Shown here in pieces: positions 25,343 through 34,650 of a DNA stretch of 54,326 nucleotides. The stretch comes from Brachyspira alvinipulli ATCC 51933 (GTDB taxonomy: Bacteria; Spirochaetota; Brachyspiria; Brachyspirales; Brachyspiraceae), in contig NZ_JADF01000021.1 in assembly GCF_000518245.1 (NCBI RefSeq), positions 1 to 54,326 of the forward strand, in the 5' to 3' direction. The notes beneath the pieces were generated by a model, which was given only the letters and a program-made list of their open reading frames with translations, ran no database searches and was not told the origin of the DNA. A program made the translations under genes and the position numbers. Position 1 is the first letter of the stretch. Every line of letters starts with the position of its first letter.

Positions 25343-28300
25343 ATGGAGAATAATATCAGTAATGAAGAACAAATAAGAAATAAGTTTGAAAGAATATTCC
25401 AATACGAAAACAATAAGAATGCATTCCTTGATTATTTTTACGGAAGATCAAACAGCTGTCCTATTTTAAGAAATTATTACGGTTATGAAGCTGAAGATAT
25501 TTTTAAATTTTATTTTGATGAAAATACTAAAGAAGAAGATAAAAAAGCACTGTCAAGATACGCTGAAGCTATAATAAAAGATATATACAAAGACAAAAAT
25601 GTTCATATAATTTTGAGATTATCCACTGGTGAAGATTTAGAAAAAGCATTAATAGAAAGTTATAATAATACGTATGAAAGAACTATATATGATAAAAAAT
25701 ATTCTAAAGCAACTTTAGCCAACAATGAAGCATCTAAATATATACAAATACAAGTAAATAATTTTTATAAATTTTCAGAATTAGAAGCCTATATGCCTAA
25801 AGACTTTAATCAATACTTAGAAAAAGTAAAAAATGACAATAAAGCATTATTAAATAAAGAGCCTCATTTATTATTAACTATTTTGGTATACCTCATAAAT
25901 AGAGATGATGATAAAAGCCTCATAAAACAATTATTAAATTATATAGATTCTCTAAAAATCAATGATGAAGAAACTATATCATTACTTTTTAGTATAGTTG
26001 ATAAAGATGAAGAAGTTTATAAAAGATTAATGAATATTTTAAATAAAGATAACAATATGATTTATTTTCTTGTGAATATATACAAAGATATGACAAGAAC
26101 TATAAAATTATATAAAAGATTATTTAAAAGCTATTCAGAGGATAAAGGCTATTATTACTACACTCAAAAACTTATACCTGAATATTTAGAACTATGCAAT
26201 TTCCCTAAAGAATGTATTTTATTAAACACAATAGTTAATAATAACACTCTTTTTATTTCATATTTAACAGTAGAAGTAAAAAAATTATATGATAAAGACA
26301 AAGAAACATTTTATAAACTTTATGAGATAATAGAAAAATCAAAATTGGAAAATTTATATCTTGATTATGCTATGCTTTCATCAATTATGCTTGCAGGCGG
26401 TGATAATAAATATAATATAGATACTAATTCCATTGTAGAAACTCTCAAAACAATGTGCGTAGAGTTATTAAAAATTAGAGAGCCTGTATTATTAAAAATG
26501 ATGGACCCTATTAAAAATTTTGATAATATAATTTCTAAAAGCCTTAAATATGTAAAAGAAGAACCTTATGGTAATCATAGTCATTATTTGTCAGCTATAA
26601 TGTCCTTTGACGGTATAAATGATGAAGCATCAGAAATTACTACTAAATTATTAAAGCATTATGGAATATACGGCAAAATTTCAATTTATATTTCTATTCA
26701 GGAAATATTCTATAATAGAGGTATTTTAGAAATTAAAGAAAAATTAGTTAATGATAAAAAAGTACCATTAAAAGATATTTATTTATCATTATTAGATTCA
26801 AAAGATAATATTATCACACTTATAAAAAATAATGCAGAAGAAACAAAATCTATTATGGAAGAAAAATCATTTATCACTTCTATAACAGCAAATATTAGCG
26901 GTACTATATCATTTATCAATTGTCTTTTCAGTGATGAATTAAAAGAACTTATTGATAATAAATTTGATTTTGTTTTCAAAGTTCTCGACACAGCAAAATC
27001 AAAAGAAATAAAAAAGTATTGTGTATCAGTAATTAATAATAATGAAAGCATTGTAAGAAGCGAAGTAGAAAAATTAGCAAATGAAGGAAAAGAAGCATCA
27101 AGAACAGTTTATAAAGAAATAATTAAATATTGGGATTTACAGAAATTTGATGATGATTTTCAATTTACAAGTGTTGAAGAAATAGAATCACATTTAAATA
27201 AATACTATAATGAAGGACATGAAAGTTTAATAAAAGATATAGACGAAAATATACTTTCTAATATTCTCTTAAAAGACAAGAAAACTAAAGCCCCTTTAAA
27301 AATAGTTCAGTATGTGTTTATGGAATATGTTGCATTAAAAGAACCTTCTATATTAAAAGACTGCAACAAAATAGCAGAGTTTTTTGATATTGATTCATTT
27401 AGAAATGCACTTGACTCTATATATTCTAATTGGCTTAACAACAAAGCGGATACAAAATTAAAAAATATACTTATTCCATATTGTATTTTCCAGCCTGAAG
27501 ATAAACTATTGAAATTAAAAACTCAAATTGAAGAATGGTCATTGAATGCAAGAGGAGCATTAGCAGCACATGCAGTATATGCTATAGCATTAAATGCAAG
27601 CAAATTTGCATTAGTATTAGTTGATACAATGTCTGTAAAAGTAAAAAATAATCAAGTAAAAAATGCTGCTAAAGATGCATTAAAAAAGACTGCCAAAGCA
27701 TTAGAGATTTCAGAAGATGAGCTAATAGATAAAATAATTCCAGATTTAGACTTTGACAAAAAAGGAATGAGAGAACTTCATTATGGAGGAGAGGCAAACA
27801 GAGTATTTAAACTTCAAATAAAAAATGATTTCACTATCGAAGTAACAGATTCAAATGACAAAGTTTTAAAATCACTTCCTGCACCAAACAGCAAAGACCA
27901 TAAAGAAACTGCAGATGCATCCAAAAAAGAATTAACTTTGATAAAGAAAAATATAAAAATGATAACTTCCAATCAAATAACAAGATTAAATAAAGTTTTA
28001 TTAAACGGAAGAAAATGGTCTTATAAAACTTTTACTGAGCTTTTTGTTGAAAACCCTATAATGAATATATTTGCTTTAAAACTTATATGGGGTGTTTATG
28101 ATGAAAAGAATAATTTGATAGAAAGCTTCAGATATATGGAAGACGGTTCTTTCAATACCTTCGATGAAGAAGAATATATATTTGAAGACAGTTTTAAAAA
28201 TAAAAAGAATATTACTTTAGTTCACCCTATAGAATTAGACGATGATAAATTATCAAAATGGAAAACTCAATTAAGTGATTATGAAATATCACAGCCTATA

Positions 28301-28693
28301 AATCAGCTTGATTTATTATTTGAAGAAGTGAAAGAAGAACACATAAAAAACAACAAAATCATTTCTTTTGAAGATCAAGAAATAACAGCAGGCGAAATAA
28401 TGTCAATGGCAAATAAAATGTCATTTGAAAGAAGCAGAGATATTGAAGACGGCGGAAGCTATACTTATTATGAATTAAAAGATTCAGTATTAGAAATTGC
28501 ATGCCGTATAGATTTTGAATATATGTGGTTTGGAATGGAGGCTAGCGAAAAAGTAACATTTAAAAATATTTCTTTCCACAGACTAGATGAAAACGGAAAC
28601 TGCAATGAAGAAGAATATATAAATCCTTTAGAGATTAATAAAAGATTTACTTCATCAATATACGGAACAGTAAAATCTTATTTTATGAAGTAA
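25343..28693 (+). CDS. DUF4132 protein
   Basis: This very large 1116-aa cytoplasmic protein has no signal peptide or membrane segment. The first ~700 residues are helical, possibly HEAT-like repeats. The last ~300 residues carry the DUF4132 domain (MRELHYGGEANRVFKLQI at about 815, then RLNKVLLNGRKWSYKTFTEL and LIWGVYDE), the family that includes E. coli MolR/YehI-type proteins. Its biochemical function is unknown to me. GAGGTGATAT lies before the ATG. The gene is intact, unlike several neighbours, and monocistronic. Confidence 0.78.
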   Translation: MENNISNEEQIRNKFERIFQYENNKNAFLDYFYGRSNSCPILRNYYGYEAEDIFKFYFDENTKEEDKKALSRYAEAIIKDIYKDKNVHIILRLSTGEDLEKALIESYNNTYERTIYDKKYSKATLANNEASKYIQIQVNNFYKFSELEAYMPKDFNQYLEKVKNDNKALLNKEPHLLLTILVYLINRDDDKSLIKQLLNYIDSLKINDEETISLLFSIVDKDEEVYKRLMNILNKDNNMIYFLVNIYKDMTRTIKLYKRLFKSYSEDKGYYYYTQKLIPEYLELCNFPKECILLNTIVNNNTLFISYLTVEVKKLYDKDKETFYKLYEIIEKSKLENLYLDYAMLSSIMLAGGDNKYNIDTNSIVETLKTMCVELLKIREPVLLKMMDPIKNFDNIISKSLKYVKEEPYGNHSHYLSAIMSFDGINDEASEITTKLLKHYGIYGKISIYISIQEIFYNRGILEIKEKLVNDKKVPLKDIYLSLLDSKDNIITLIKNNAEETKSIMEEKSFITSITANISGTISFINCLFSDELKELIDNKFDFVFKVLDTAKSKEIKKYCVSVINNNESIVRSEVEKLANEGKEASRTVYKEIIKYWDLQKFDDDFQFTSVEEIESHLNKYYNEGHESLIKDIDENILSNILLKDKKTKAPLKIVQYVFMEYVALKEPSILKDCNKIAEFFDIDSFRNALDSIYSNWLNNKADTKLKNILIPYCIFQPEDKLLKLKTQIEEWSLNARGALAAHAVYAIALNASKFALVLVDTMSVKVKNNQVKNAAKDALKKTAKALEISEDELIDKIIPDLDFDKKGMRELHYGGEANRVFKLQIKNDFTIEVTDSNDKVLKSLPAPNSKDHKETADASKKELTLIKKNIKMITSNQITRLNKVLLNGRKWSYKTFTELFVENPIMNIFALKLIWGVYDEKNNLIESFRYMEDGSFNTFDEEEYIFEDSFKNKKNITLVHPIELDDDKLSKWKTQLSDYEISQPINQLDLLFEEVKEEHIKNNKIISFEDQEITAGEIMSMANKMSFERSRDIEDGGSYTYYELKDSVLEIACRIDFEYMWFGMEASEKVTFKNISFHRLDENGNCNEEEYINPLEINKRFTSSIYGTVKSYFMK

Positions 28694-28706
28694 AAACTTA
28701 TTCACG

Positions 28707-28742
28707 CACTTATTAAGTATTTCATATAGTACTTAATAGGTG
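28707..28742 (+). terminator. Hairpin after the DUF4132 gene
   Basis: CACTTATTAAGTA and TACTTAATAGGTG form a 13-bp stem with one G-T pair and a 10-nt loop. The following T-run is poor, so it may be a weak terminator. Confidence 0.5.
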
Positions 28743-28830
28743 TGTTCGATTAGTTATTATATAAAAGATATTTTGTATTACTAAAAACTAGTTTTATTTA
28801 ATTTATAAGTATTTACTATATAATATTAAT

Positions 28831-29250
28831 TTATCTATACTTATTTAATAAATTAGTTAAATCTTTTAATTCAAATTGGCAAATTAAACTATTATCACAA
28901 TATATAAATACTTCCTTTACATTATATAAATTATCTATTAAAAAACTAGCTATATCACCTGACATAATAATAGAACTTCCTGATGTATATTCATCTAAAC
29001 CATATAATTTACTATTATCATCATCATATACTATTTTTATAGCTGTATCAGCATTATGTAAATTATAGTGTATTATTTGTACATTATCACCCATAATATC
29101 AGATAATCCAATTGTAAACATTCCTAATTTATCTGTACTATATTTTACTAATACAATCATAGAACCTAAATTTTGTATATTCCAATCTGTATAAATATCA
29201 GCATTTAAAAAATTAGATAATAATAAAATAATAAATATAATTTTTTTCAT
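28831..29250 (-). CDS. Secreted protein of unknown function
   Basis: A ~139-aa precursor with a clear signal peptide (MKKIIFIILLLSNFLNA) and a mature β-rich domain of about 120 residues. The frame opens at 29265, but that ATGAGGAAT contains the ribosome binding site (GAGG) for the second ATG at 29250, which also gives a proper signal peptide. No family is recognised. It lies downstream of the DUF4236 gene on the same strand with a 58-nt gap and may be co-transcribed. Confidence 0.6.
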   Translation of the reverse strand: MKKIIFIILLLSNFLNADIYTDWNIQNLGSMIVLVKYSTDKLGMFTIGLSDIMGDNVQIIHYNLHNADTAIKIVYDDDNSKLYGLDEYTSGSSIIMSGDIASFLIDNLYNVKEVFIYCDNSLICQFELKDLTNLLNKYR

Positions 29251-29323
29251 AAAGATATTCCTCATGTTGATTTATATTATTAGATTTCATAATTATAAAA
29301 ATAAAAACTATTATATAGCATGA

Positions 29324-30664
29324 CTACTTCATAATATCTTCAATATTATTTGCTGGTATTATAGTTTTGGCTTCAAAAGTTTTAGTGAAGTTCTTTATAT
29401 TTTTAAAATTATCAAATGCTAATATTGTGTCAATATTATTAAAATTAATATTGTTCATTTTATTTCTTTCTATTAAAATAGAATATATATATTCATCTTC
29501 AACATTACCATTTTTTTTGTTAACTCTCTGAGTATAACCAGATACTAATGTATTTTCTATTCTTGTTGAAACATTAAATATATATGCACTAAAGAAAAAT
29601 GCTAATCCACATACACATTTTAAATAATCTTCTTTTAATTCTTTTTGAGATTTTTCTTTTACTTTTAATTTTCCAGAAGATAAATAGTTTGCTTTTTTTG
29701 TTGGAATATCTTCTATTTCAGGTAAATCTAAATCTAAATATACAGATTTTTCTTCATAGTTGTAGTCAAAATTGATATTAAATTCAATAGGTAATTCCAT
29801 ATCATCAATTATTTTTGTTATTGTATCATTTACAAAAATATCATCCCCAGATAATATATCATTTAAATGTTTTTTTGTATTATTAAATTCTTCCTCAAAT
29901 TCTTTATCTAATAATAATTTCTTATTTTTTTCTTCTTCATAATGTAATTTTTCTTTTGCTAATTCATCTTCTATTTTTAATATTTTCAAATTATTAAATT
30001 CATTATCTATAAATTCTTTTTTTCTTTTAGAAAAAGTCCAAAATGGCCATAATTTTATTTTACCTTTTGATAAATTAGTGGCTTCATTATATAATTCATC
30101 TTCATTTAATTCTTCTTTAATAAAAGGTTCAATTGTATATTCCTCTTTTACTAAATTATTTAAATTATTTTTAATATCATCTTCTGTTACAACTTTAGGT
30201 GTTAATTTATATATATCAATAAAAGATATTTCTTCTTTATCTATCTTATCTTTTAATTTAGCATATAATTCTTCTTTTTTTTCTTTATAAGTTTCAGACC
30301 TTTTAATTTTTTTTATAATAGTTTCATCTGTGATTTCAATCCTATCTTCATTTAGAATAACAATTTCTCCGCTATCTTCTTTAATACTTAAATAAAATAA
30401 TGTAGTACTATCATCATAATCATCATAACTATTAGAAGAATAACTTTTATTTTTAGGAGAATATGATTTATATGTATTTTTTGAACTTCCTATTATTTTA
30501 TTTCTAGTATGTAATCCTGTACCTGGAATTGAAGCATTTACATATCCACCTCTTTTACCATAATTAAAAGATAATCCTTTTCCACCTACTGTAGCACTTA
30601 ATCCTGATTTAGATAAATTAACCTTTAATCCTTTGCATATTTTTATACTTTTTCTAAATCTCAT
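29324..30664 (-). CDS. DUF4236 domain protein
   Basis: This 446-aa protein begins with the DUF4236 signature: MRFRKSIKICKGLKVNLSKS, then GLSATVGGKGLSFNYGKRGG and a PGTGL motif, within the first 55 residues. A charged region with possible coiled coils around 190-270 follows, and a β-rich C-terminal part. There is no signal peptide. DUF4236 is a short N-terminal module found in many bacteria on unrelated proteins; its role is not known to me. The module assignment is solid, the rest is uncharacterised. Confidence 0.75.
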   Translation of the reverse strand: MRFRKSIKICKGLKVNLSKSGLSATVGGKGLSFNYGKRGGYVNASIPGTGLHTRNKIIGSSKNTYKSYSPKNKSYSSNSYDDYDDSTTLFYLSIKEDSGEIVILNEDRIEITDETIIKKIKRSETYKEKKEELYAKLKDKIDKEEISFIDIYKLTPKVVTEDDIKNNLNNLVKEEYTIEPFIKEELNEDELYNEATNLSKGKIKLWPFWTFSKRKKEFIDNEFNNLKILKIEDELAKEKLHYEEEKNKKLLLDKEFEEEFNNTKKHLNDILSGDDIFVNDTITKIIDDMELPIEFNINFDYNYEEKSVYLDLDLPEIEDIPTKKANYLSSGKLKVKEKSQKELKEDYLKCVCGLAFFFSAYIFNVSTRIENTLVSGYTQRVNKKNGNVEDEYIYSILIERNKMNNINFNNIDTILAFDNFKNIKNFTKTFEAKTIIPANNIEDIMK

Positions 30665-30819
30665 TTGATAATCCTAACTTATTTATTTTGAATTAATAGT
30701 TATATTATATATAGATATATAAAAAAAGCTATAAATTTACATATGTTTTAAAAATGTATTGCAGATTTTTGGTATATAATATGAACTATAGTATGACATT
30801 ATTAATAATAGGATATAAA

Positions 30820-31626
30820 ATGAGTAAGGAAATTGAAAACTTCAATAGCAATTTTGATGATAAAATTTTTGACATGGCATTCGTGCTTAAAGAATCATGC
30901 TTAGGAGCTGGTAAGGCTCATAAAGATAAATATCATACTTTGTATATTTATGCTATGGCTTTAAAAAATATTGACTCTAATGAAATTATAGAAAATGACA
31001 ATATTATCATTCAGAAAAAAGTTAAAGAAACAAAAGAGTATTTTCAAACACTAAAAAGTAAAAGCATAGCAAGATTAAAAGTGAGAAAAGAAAAAAATAA
31101 TGATGATTTATATATAAGATTTCTGCTTGAAGATATAGTTGATAATGATTATAAAGATGATGATTTAAATATTATATTAGACAAATATTCTAAGCCTATT
31201 TATTATAAAGATGAAGAATTAGGAGATTTTAAACTTGATAAATCTATTAACTGTTTTGAAAAAAACATGCCTTGGATTGATAATAATGATATATCAGTTT
31301 CATTTGATGATATTGATGAAGAACTAAATAAAAAAAGTATTGATATAATCAAAAAAATATTTGCTAATAAAACAGATATTGATAAAAAATTAAAAGACTA
31401 TATATCAGAGAACATGCTTGAAGATGCCAACAATTGGAATGATGATGCTGACAAGCCTCATATAAATAAAAAAGATTTCTCAAAATTAATAAAATTAACA
31501 TCTATAACTATATACGAAGATAATATAACATTTTGGTTTGATGACGGTGATATTTTCTGGGGACATATAATAGCAGTAGAAAGTGACTATGATTTTAGTT
31601 TTACAGAGCCTTATATAATAGGATAA
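30820..31626 (+). CDS. DUF2262 family protein (paralogue 1)
   Basis: A ~268-aa acidic soluble protein starting MSKEIENFNSNFDDKIFDMA. The frame opens at 30754, but the first 22 residues match nothing in the paralogue at 32008-32781. An AGGATA site precedes the ATG at 30820, so I take that start. The second half has DUF2262 features: the segment YYKDEELGDFKLDKSINCFE and the ending ITFWFDDGDIFWGHIIAVES. Function unknown. A GC-rich MITE-like element separates it from its paralogue. Confidence 0.7.
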   Translation: MSKEIENFNSNFDDKIFDMAFVLKESCLGAGKAHKDKYHTLYIYAMALKNIDSNEIIENDNIIIQKKVKETKEYFQTLKSKSIARLKVRKEKNNDDLYIRFLLEDIVDNDYKDDDLNIILDKYSKPIYYKDEELGDFKLDKSINCFEKNMPWIDNNDISVSFDDIDEELNKKSIDIIKKIFANKTDIDKKLKDYISENMLEDANNWNDDADKPHINKKDFSKLIKLTSITIYEDNITFWFDDGDIFWGHIIAVESDYDFSFTEPYIIG

Positions 31627-31709
31627 TTAATTTTTAATTTACTTACCGCACGTTTAACAAAACTAAAAATATAAATTTATATTATAATTCAAATTTTATT
31701 ATATACTAA

Positions 31710-31904
31710 AAATTTTAGAGTTTGTCAATTTTTTTGTTGTTCTTTTTCCCGCCGCAAAAAGAACCAAAAAGTGCAAGTGTAGCCTTTCGCCACAGGCGGG
31801 CTGTGCCTGCTTCTTTGTGGCAACAAAAGAAGTGGGGTGTTACGAAGTACGCAGAGCGGTGGGGCAAAGCCACCACAAACAATAAAATTGAAAAAACTAA
31901 AATT
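31710..31904. mobile_element. GC-rich interspersed element, copy C (MITE-like)
   Basis: A ~195-bp element has ~27-bp imperfect terminal inverted repeats: the left end AATTTTAGAGTTTGTCAATT and the complement of the right end AATTTTAGTTTTTTCAATTT. Between them lies a GC-rich core containing CCCGCCGCAAAAAG and CAAAAGAAGTGGGGT, shared with copies A and B. It is a likely non-autonomous mobile element; no transposase is present in the window. An ORF reading through it is accidental. Confidence 0.65.
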
Positions 31905-32007
31905 AAAATATAGTTATAAAGAATAAATGGCGGGGTATTAATAAAAGTTTTAAAATTTATTATTGATATTTTATATTAGCATATTATAATATTAACAGGG
32001 TATAAAA

Positions 32008-32781
32008 ATGGATAAAGAAATTGAAGATTTTAATAAAGATTTTGATGATGAAATTTTTGACATGGCATTCGTACTAAAAAGGTCATGCTGCAAATATAAT
32101 AAAATACCTTGGGATAAATATTATACTTTATTTGTTTCAGCTATAGCTTTAAAAAATATTGCCGCTAATGTCATTATAGAAAACACTCATTTTATTATTC
32201 ATAAAAAAGTTAAAGAACCTGAAGAATATTTAAAAATACTCAAAGATGAAAGTATAGTAAGATTAAAGGTGAGAAAAGAAAAAGATCCTGATGATTTCTA
32301 TATTAATTTTTTACTTGAAGATATAGTTGACAATGATTATAAAGATGATGATTTAAATATCATATTAGAAAAATATTCAGAGATTATTTATTATAAAGAT
32401 GAAGAGTTAGGCGATTTTGTGCTTAATAAAGATATAAACAGTTTTAAGAAAGATATGTTTTGGACTGACAGTAATATTTTAATCTTCTTTGATAATATTG
32501 ATGAAGAATTTAATAAACAAAGCGTTGATATAATCAAAAAAATATTTGCTAACAAAAAAGATATTGATATAAAATTAAAAGAATGTGCGTCAGAAAGTAT
32601 ATTTAAGCCTCATAATATGGAAAGAGAAAAATTTATAAAATCAATAAGTTTAACATCTATAAGCATAAATTCTAAAAACTGCATAACATTTTATTTTGAT
32701 GATGTTGACGGACATACAATACCAGTAAATAGTGATTGGGATTTTAATTTTAAACCGATTACTGAACTAATGTTTTTTTAA
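32008..32781 (+). CDS. DUF2262 family protein (paralogue 2)
   Basis: This 257-aa paralogue of 30820-31626 is alignable from MDKEIEDFNKDFDDEIFDMA onward, with a long stretch identical in both (LEDIVDNDYKDDDLNII). The end differs: the DGDIFWGH segment of paralogue 1 is reduced to DVDGHTIPV and the final residues diverge, so the C-terminal strand may be degenerate. ACAGGG lies before the ATG. Duplication followed by insertion of the element between the copies is the simplest history. Function unknown. Confidence 0.68.
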   Translation: MDKEIEDFNKDFDDEIFDMAFVLKRSCCKYNKIPWDKYYTLFVSAIALKNIAANVIIENTHFIIHKKVKEPEEYLKILKDESIVRLKVRKEKDPDDFYINFLLEDIVDNDYKDDDLNIILEKYSEIIYYKDEELGDFVLNKDINSFKKDMFWTDSNILIFFDNIDEEFNKQSVDIIKKIFANKKDIDIKLKECASESIFKPHNMEREKFIKSISLTSISINSKNCITFYFDDVDGHTIPVNSDWDFNFKPITELMFF

Positions 32782-32834
32782 ATTCGTATATTTCTTTCCG
32801 CACGCAGAACGAATTTAAAATATAAGTTCATCTA

Positions 32835-33205
32835 TAATTCAAATTTTATTGTATTATATAAATTCTGTTTACCGTGCGTTAGATAAATTCTAAATTTAAT
32901 TAATATTTGGGCGGGTGCTATAATTTCTAAATAAGTCAATAAATATAGTTAATATTAAAATTCAAAAGTTAGTTATGAAGAATAAAGGGTGGGGTATGTA
33001 AATTAAGTTTTAAAATTTAATTACATTTGCCAGCCCTCTATATTTTTTATTTCAATTTGAATTTTTGTATTATTTTTCTTTTTTATCTTAACAGTTATTT
33101 TAACTGCCCGCCCAATATTTTTTTAAATTTAACATCTATTTACCGCACGCAAAATAAAATTAATAATATAGTTGATTGTAATTTGAATTTTATTATAGTT
33201 AATAT
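32835..33205. repeat. ~370-bp repeat, left copy flanking the HNH gene
   Basis: This gene-free block is repeated at 34270-34640. It contains in order ACCGTGCGTTA, GGGCGGGTGCT, AAAGGGTGGGGTATGTAA, GCCAGCCCTCTAT, CTGCCCGCCCAATA and ACCGCACGCA. Boxes of the first half are complementary to those of the second, so the whole can fold into a large hairpin. A long AT-rich central stretch (CTCTATATTTTTTATTTCAA and onward) is nearly identical in both copies. The remaining 32782-33311 holds no gene. Confidence 0.75.
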
Positions 33206-33311
33206 TTTGTTTACCGTGCGTTAAAATTGTTTAGATATCATCTTATATATTGTTGCCGATTTACTTATTTGGTTTATAATTGAATATGATTTTTTAAGGA
33301 ATAATTATTAA

Positions 33312-34214
33312 ATGTATAAAATTAATTTTTGTATTACTCATTACTTACTACAAGAAATATATAATATTAATTTATATTATAAAATAGCTATTTTAGATTT
33401 TTTTAATGTTTTTAGATTTGAATATAAAATAATTAATAATCAAATAGACTATCAACCATTTCAAATAATTATAATGAATGATAATATCATTAATAATTTA
33501 TCTAATTTTATAAATAAATATTATTCAAATAAATATAATCATAAAATAAAAAACAAACTAAAAATTATAAAAAATGGTGAACCTTTTATTTTATTCATAG
33601 AAATTTATACAACAAATAGTATTTATTGTATTTCAGATATATTAGAAATTTCAGAAGAAAAGTTACAAGAAGTATATAATATAGATGAAAAATATGTAAA
33701 AAACTATAAAGAGTATATTTCTAAATATTTTAATATTATAACAACAATTTATTATGATGATAAAGGGAAATATACATTTAATTATAAAATTAAACCTAAA
33801 GTATGTAAATATTGTAATAATTCAGATAAAAAATATTTTTCTAATGAATCTCATATAATACCTGAAAATATAGGCGGTCATTTAATAGATAGTTTGGAAT
33901 GCGACAAATGTAATTCTTGGTTTAATGAAAATATAGAACAAGACTTTTCTAAATTTTTAGATGTTGCAAAAACATTATTTTGTATTAAAGGAAAAAGAGG
34001 AATTCCTAAAATACTAAATAATGATTTTAATATTGAATATGACAATTTAAATAAAAAAGATATATTAACTTTTACAGTAAAAAATCATGAAATTACCTTA
34101 TATAATATACAACAATATAAATTTGAAATTATCAAAGATATTAATTTATACAATCTTTATAAAACTTTATGTAAAATAGCTTTAGGAGTATTTAGATTTA
34201 AAATAGTTTTTTAG
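33312..34214 (+). CDS. HNH endonuclease family protein, possibly C-terminally truncated
   Basis: This 300-aa protein has an uncharacterised N-terminal half and an HNH/zinc nuclease module: Cys165 and Cys168 (VCKYC), the catalytic His181 region (SHIIPENIGGH), and Cys197-x-x-Cys200-Asn201 (CDKCNSWFNE). The metal ligands and the His and Asn of the motif are all present, so DNA cleavage is plausible. In related proteins the segment after LYKTLCKIALGVF continues further; here it ends abruptly at RFKIVF next to repeat DNA, so the C-terminus may be lost. A TAAGGA site precedes the ATG. It is flanked on both sides by ~370-bp repeats and may be a defence or homing-type gene. Confidence 0.7.
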   Translation: MYKINFCITHYLLQEIYNINLYYKIAILDFFNVFRFEYKIINNQIDYQPFQIIIMNDNIINNLSNFINKYYSNKYNHKIKNKLKIIKNGEPFILFIEIYTTNSIYCISDILEISEEKLQEVYNIDEKYVKNYKEYISKYFNIITTIYYDDKGKYTFNYKIKPKVCKYCNNSDKKYFSNESHIIPENIGGHLIDSLECDKCNSWFNENIEQDFSKFLDVAKTLFCIKGKRGIPKILNNDFNIEYDNLNKKDILTFTVKNHEITLYNIQQYKFEIIKDINLYNLYKTLCKIALGVFRFKIVF

Positions 34215-34269
34215 TACGGTTCTGTTCAAACTGTTCAGGCTTTTAGAAAGTTTAGCAAAGGTTCTTAAA

Positions 34270-34640
34270 TATAAAATATAATTCAATTTTCGTTATACTA
34301 AAAATTTTATTTAGCTTATGTTAAAGAAATTCTAAACTTAATTAACACTTTGGCGGGAGCTAAAAATTCTAAGTAAGTTATAAAGATAGTTAATATTGAA
34401 ATTTAAAAGTTAGTTATAAGTATAAAGGGCGGGGTATGTAATCAAAGTTTTAAAATTTAATTACACTTGCCCACCCTCTATATTTTTTATTTCAATTTGA
34501 ATTTTTGTATTATTTTTCTTTTTATCTTAACAGTTATTTTTACTGCCCGCCCAATATTTTTTAGATTTAAAGTAAATTTCCCGCATACAGAATAAAATTT
34601 ATAATATTGATTTGCTTGTAATTTCATTGTAGTTATGATT
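34270..34640. repeat. ~370-bp repeat, right copy flanking the HNH gene
   Basis: A direct repeat of 32835-33205 in the same orientation. The central ~200 bp are nearly identical; the boxes read GGCGGGAGCT, AAAGGGCGGGGTATGTAA, GCCCACCCTCTAT, CTGCCCGCCCAATA and a decayed CCCGCATACAGAAT. The rest of 34215-34650 holds no gene. Confidence 0.75.
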
Positions 34641-34650
34641 CATTTTATTA

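Noticed and set aside
31722-31913. 63-aa ORF across element copy C
   Set aside because: It spans terminal repeat and GC-rich core; there is no equivalent ORF in copies A and B.
33027-33224. 65-aa ORF between the DUF2262 and HNH genes
   Set aside because: It is composed of the intergenic repeat; the same repeat at 34470-34640 does not keep an equivalent frame.
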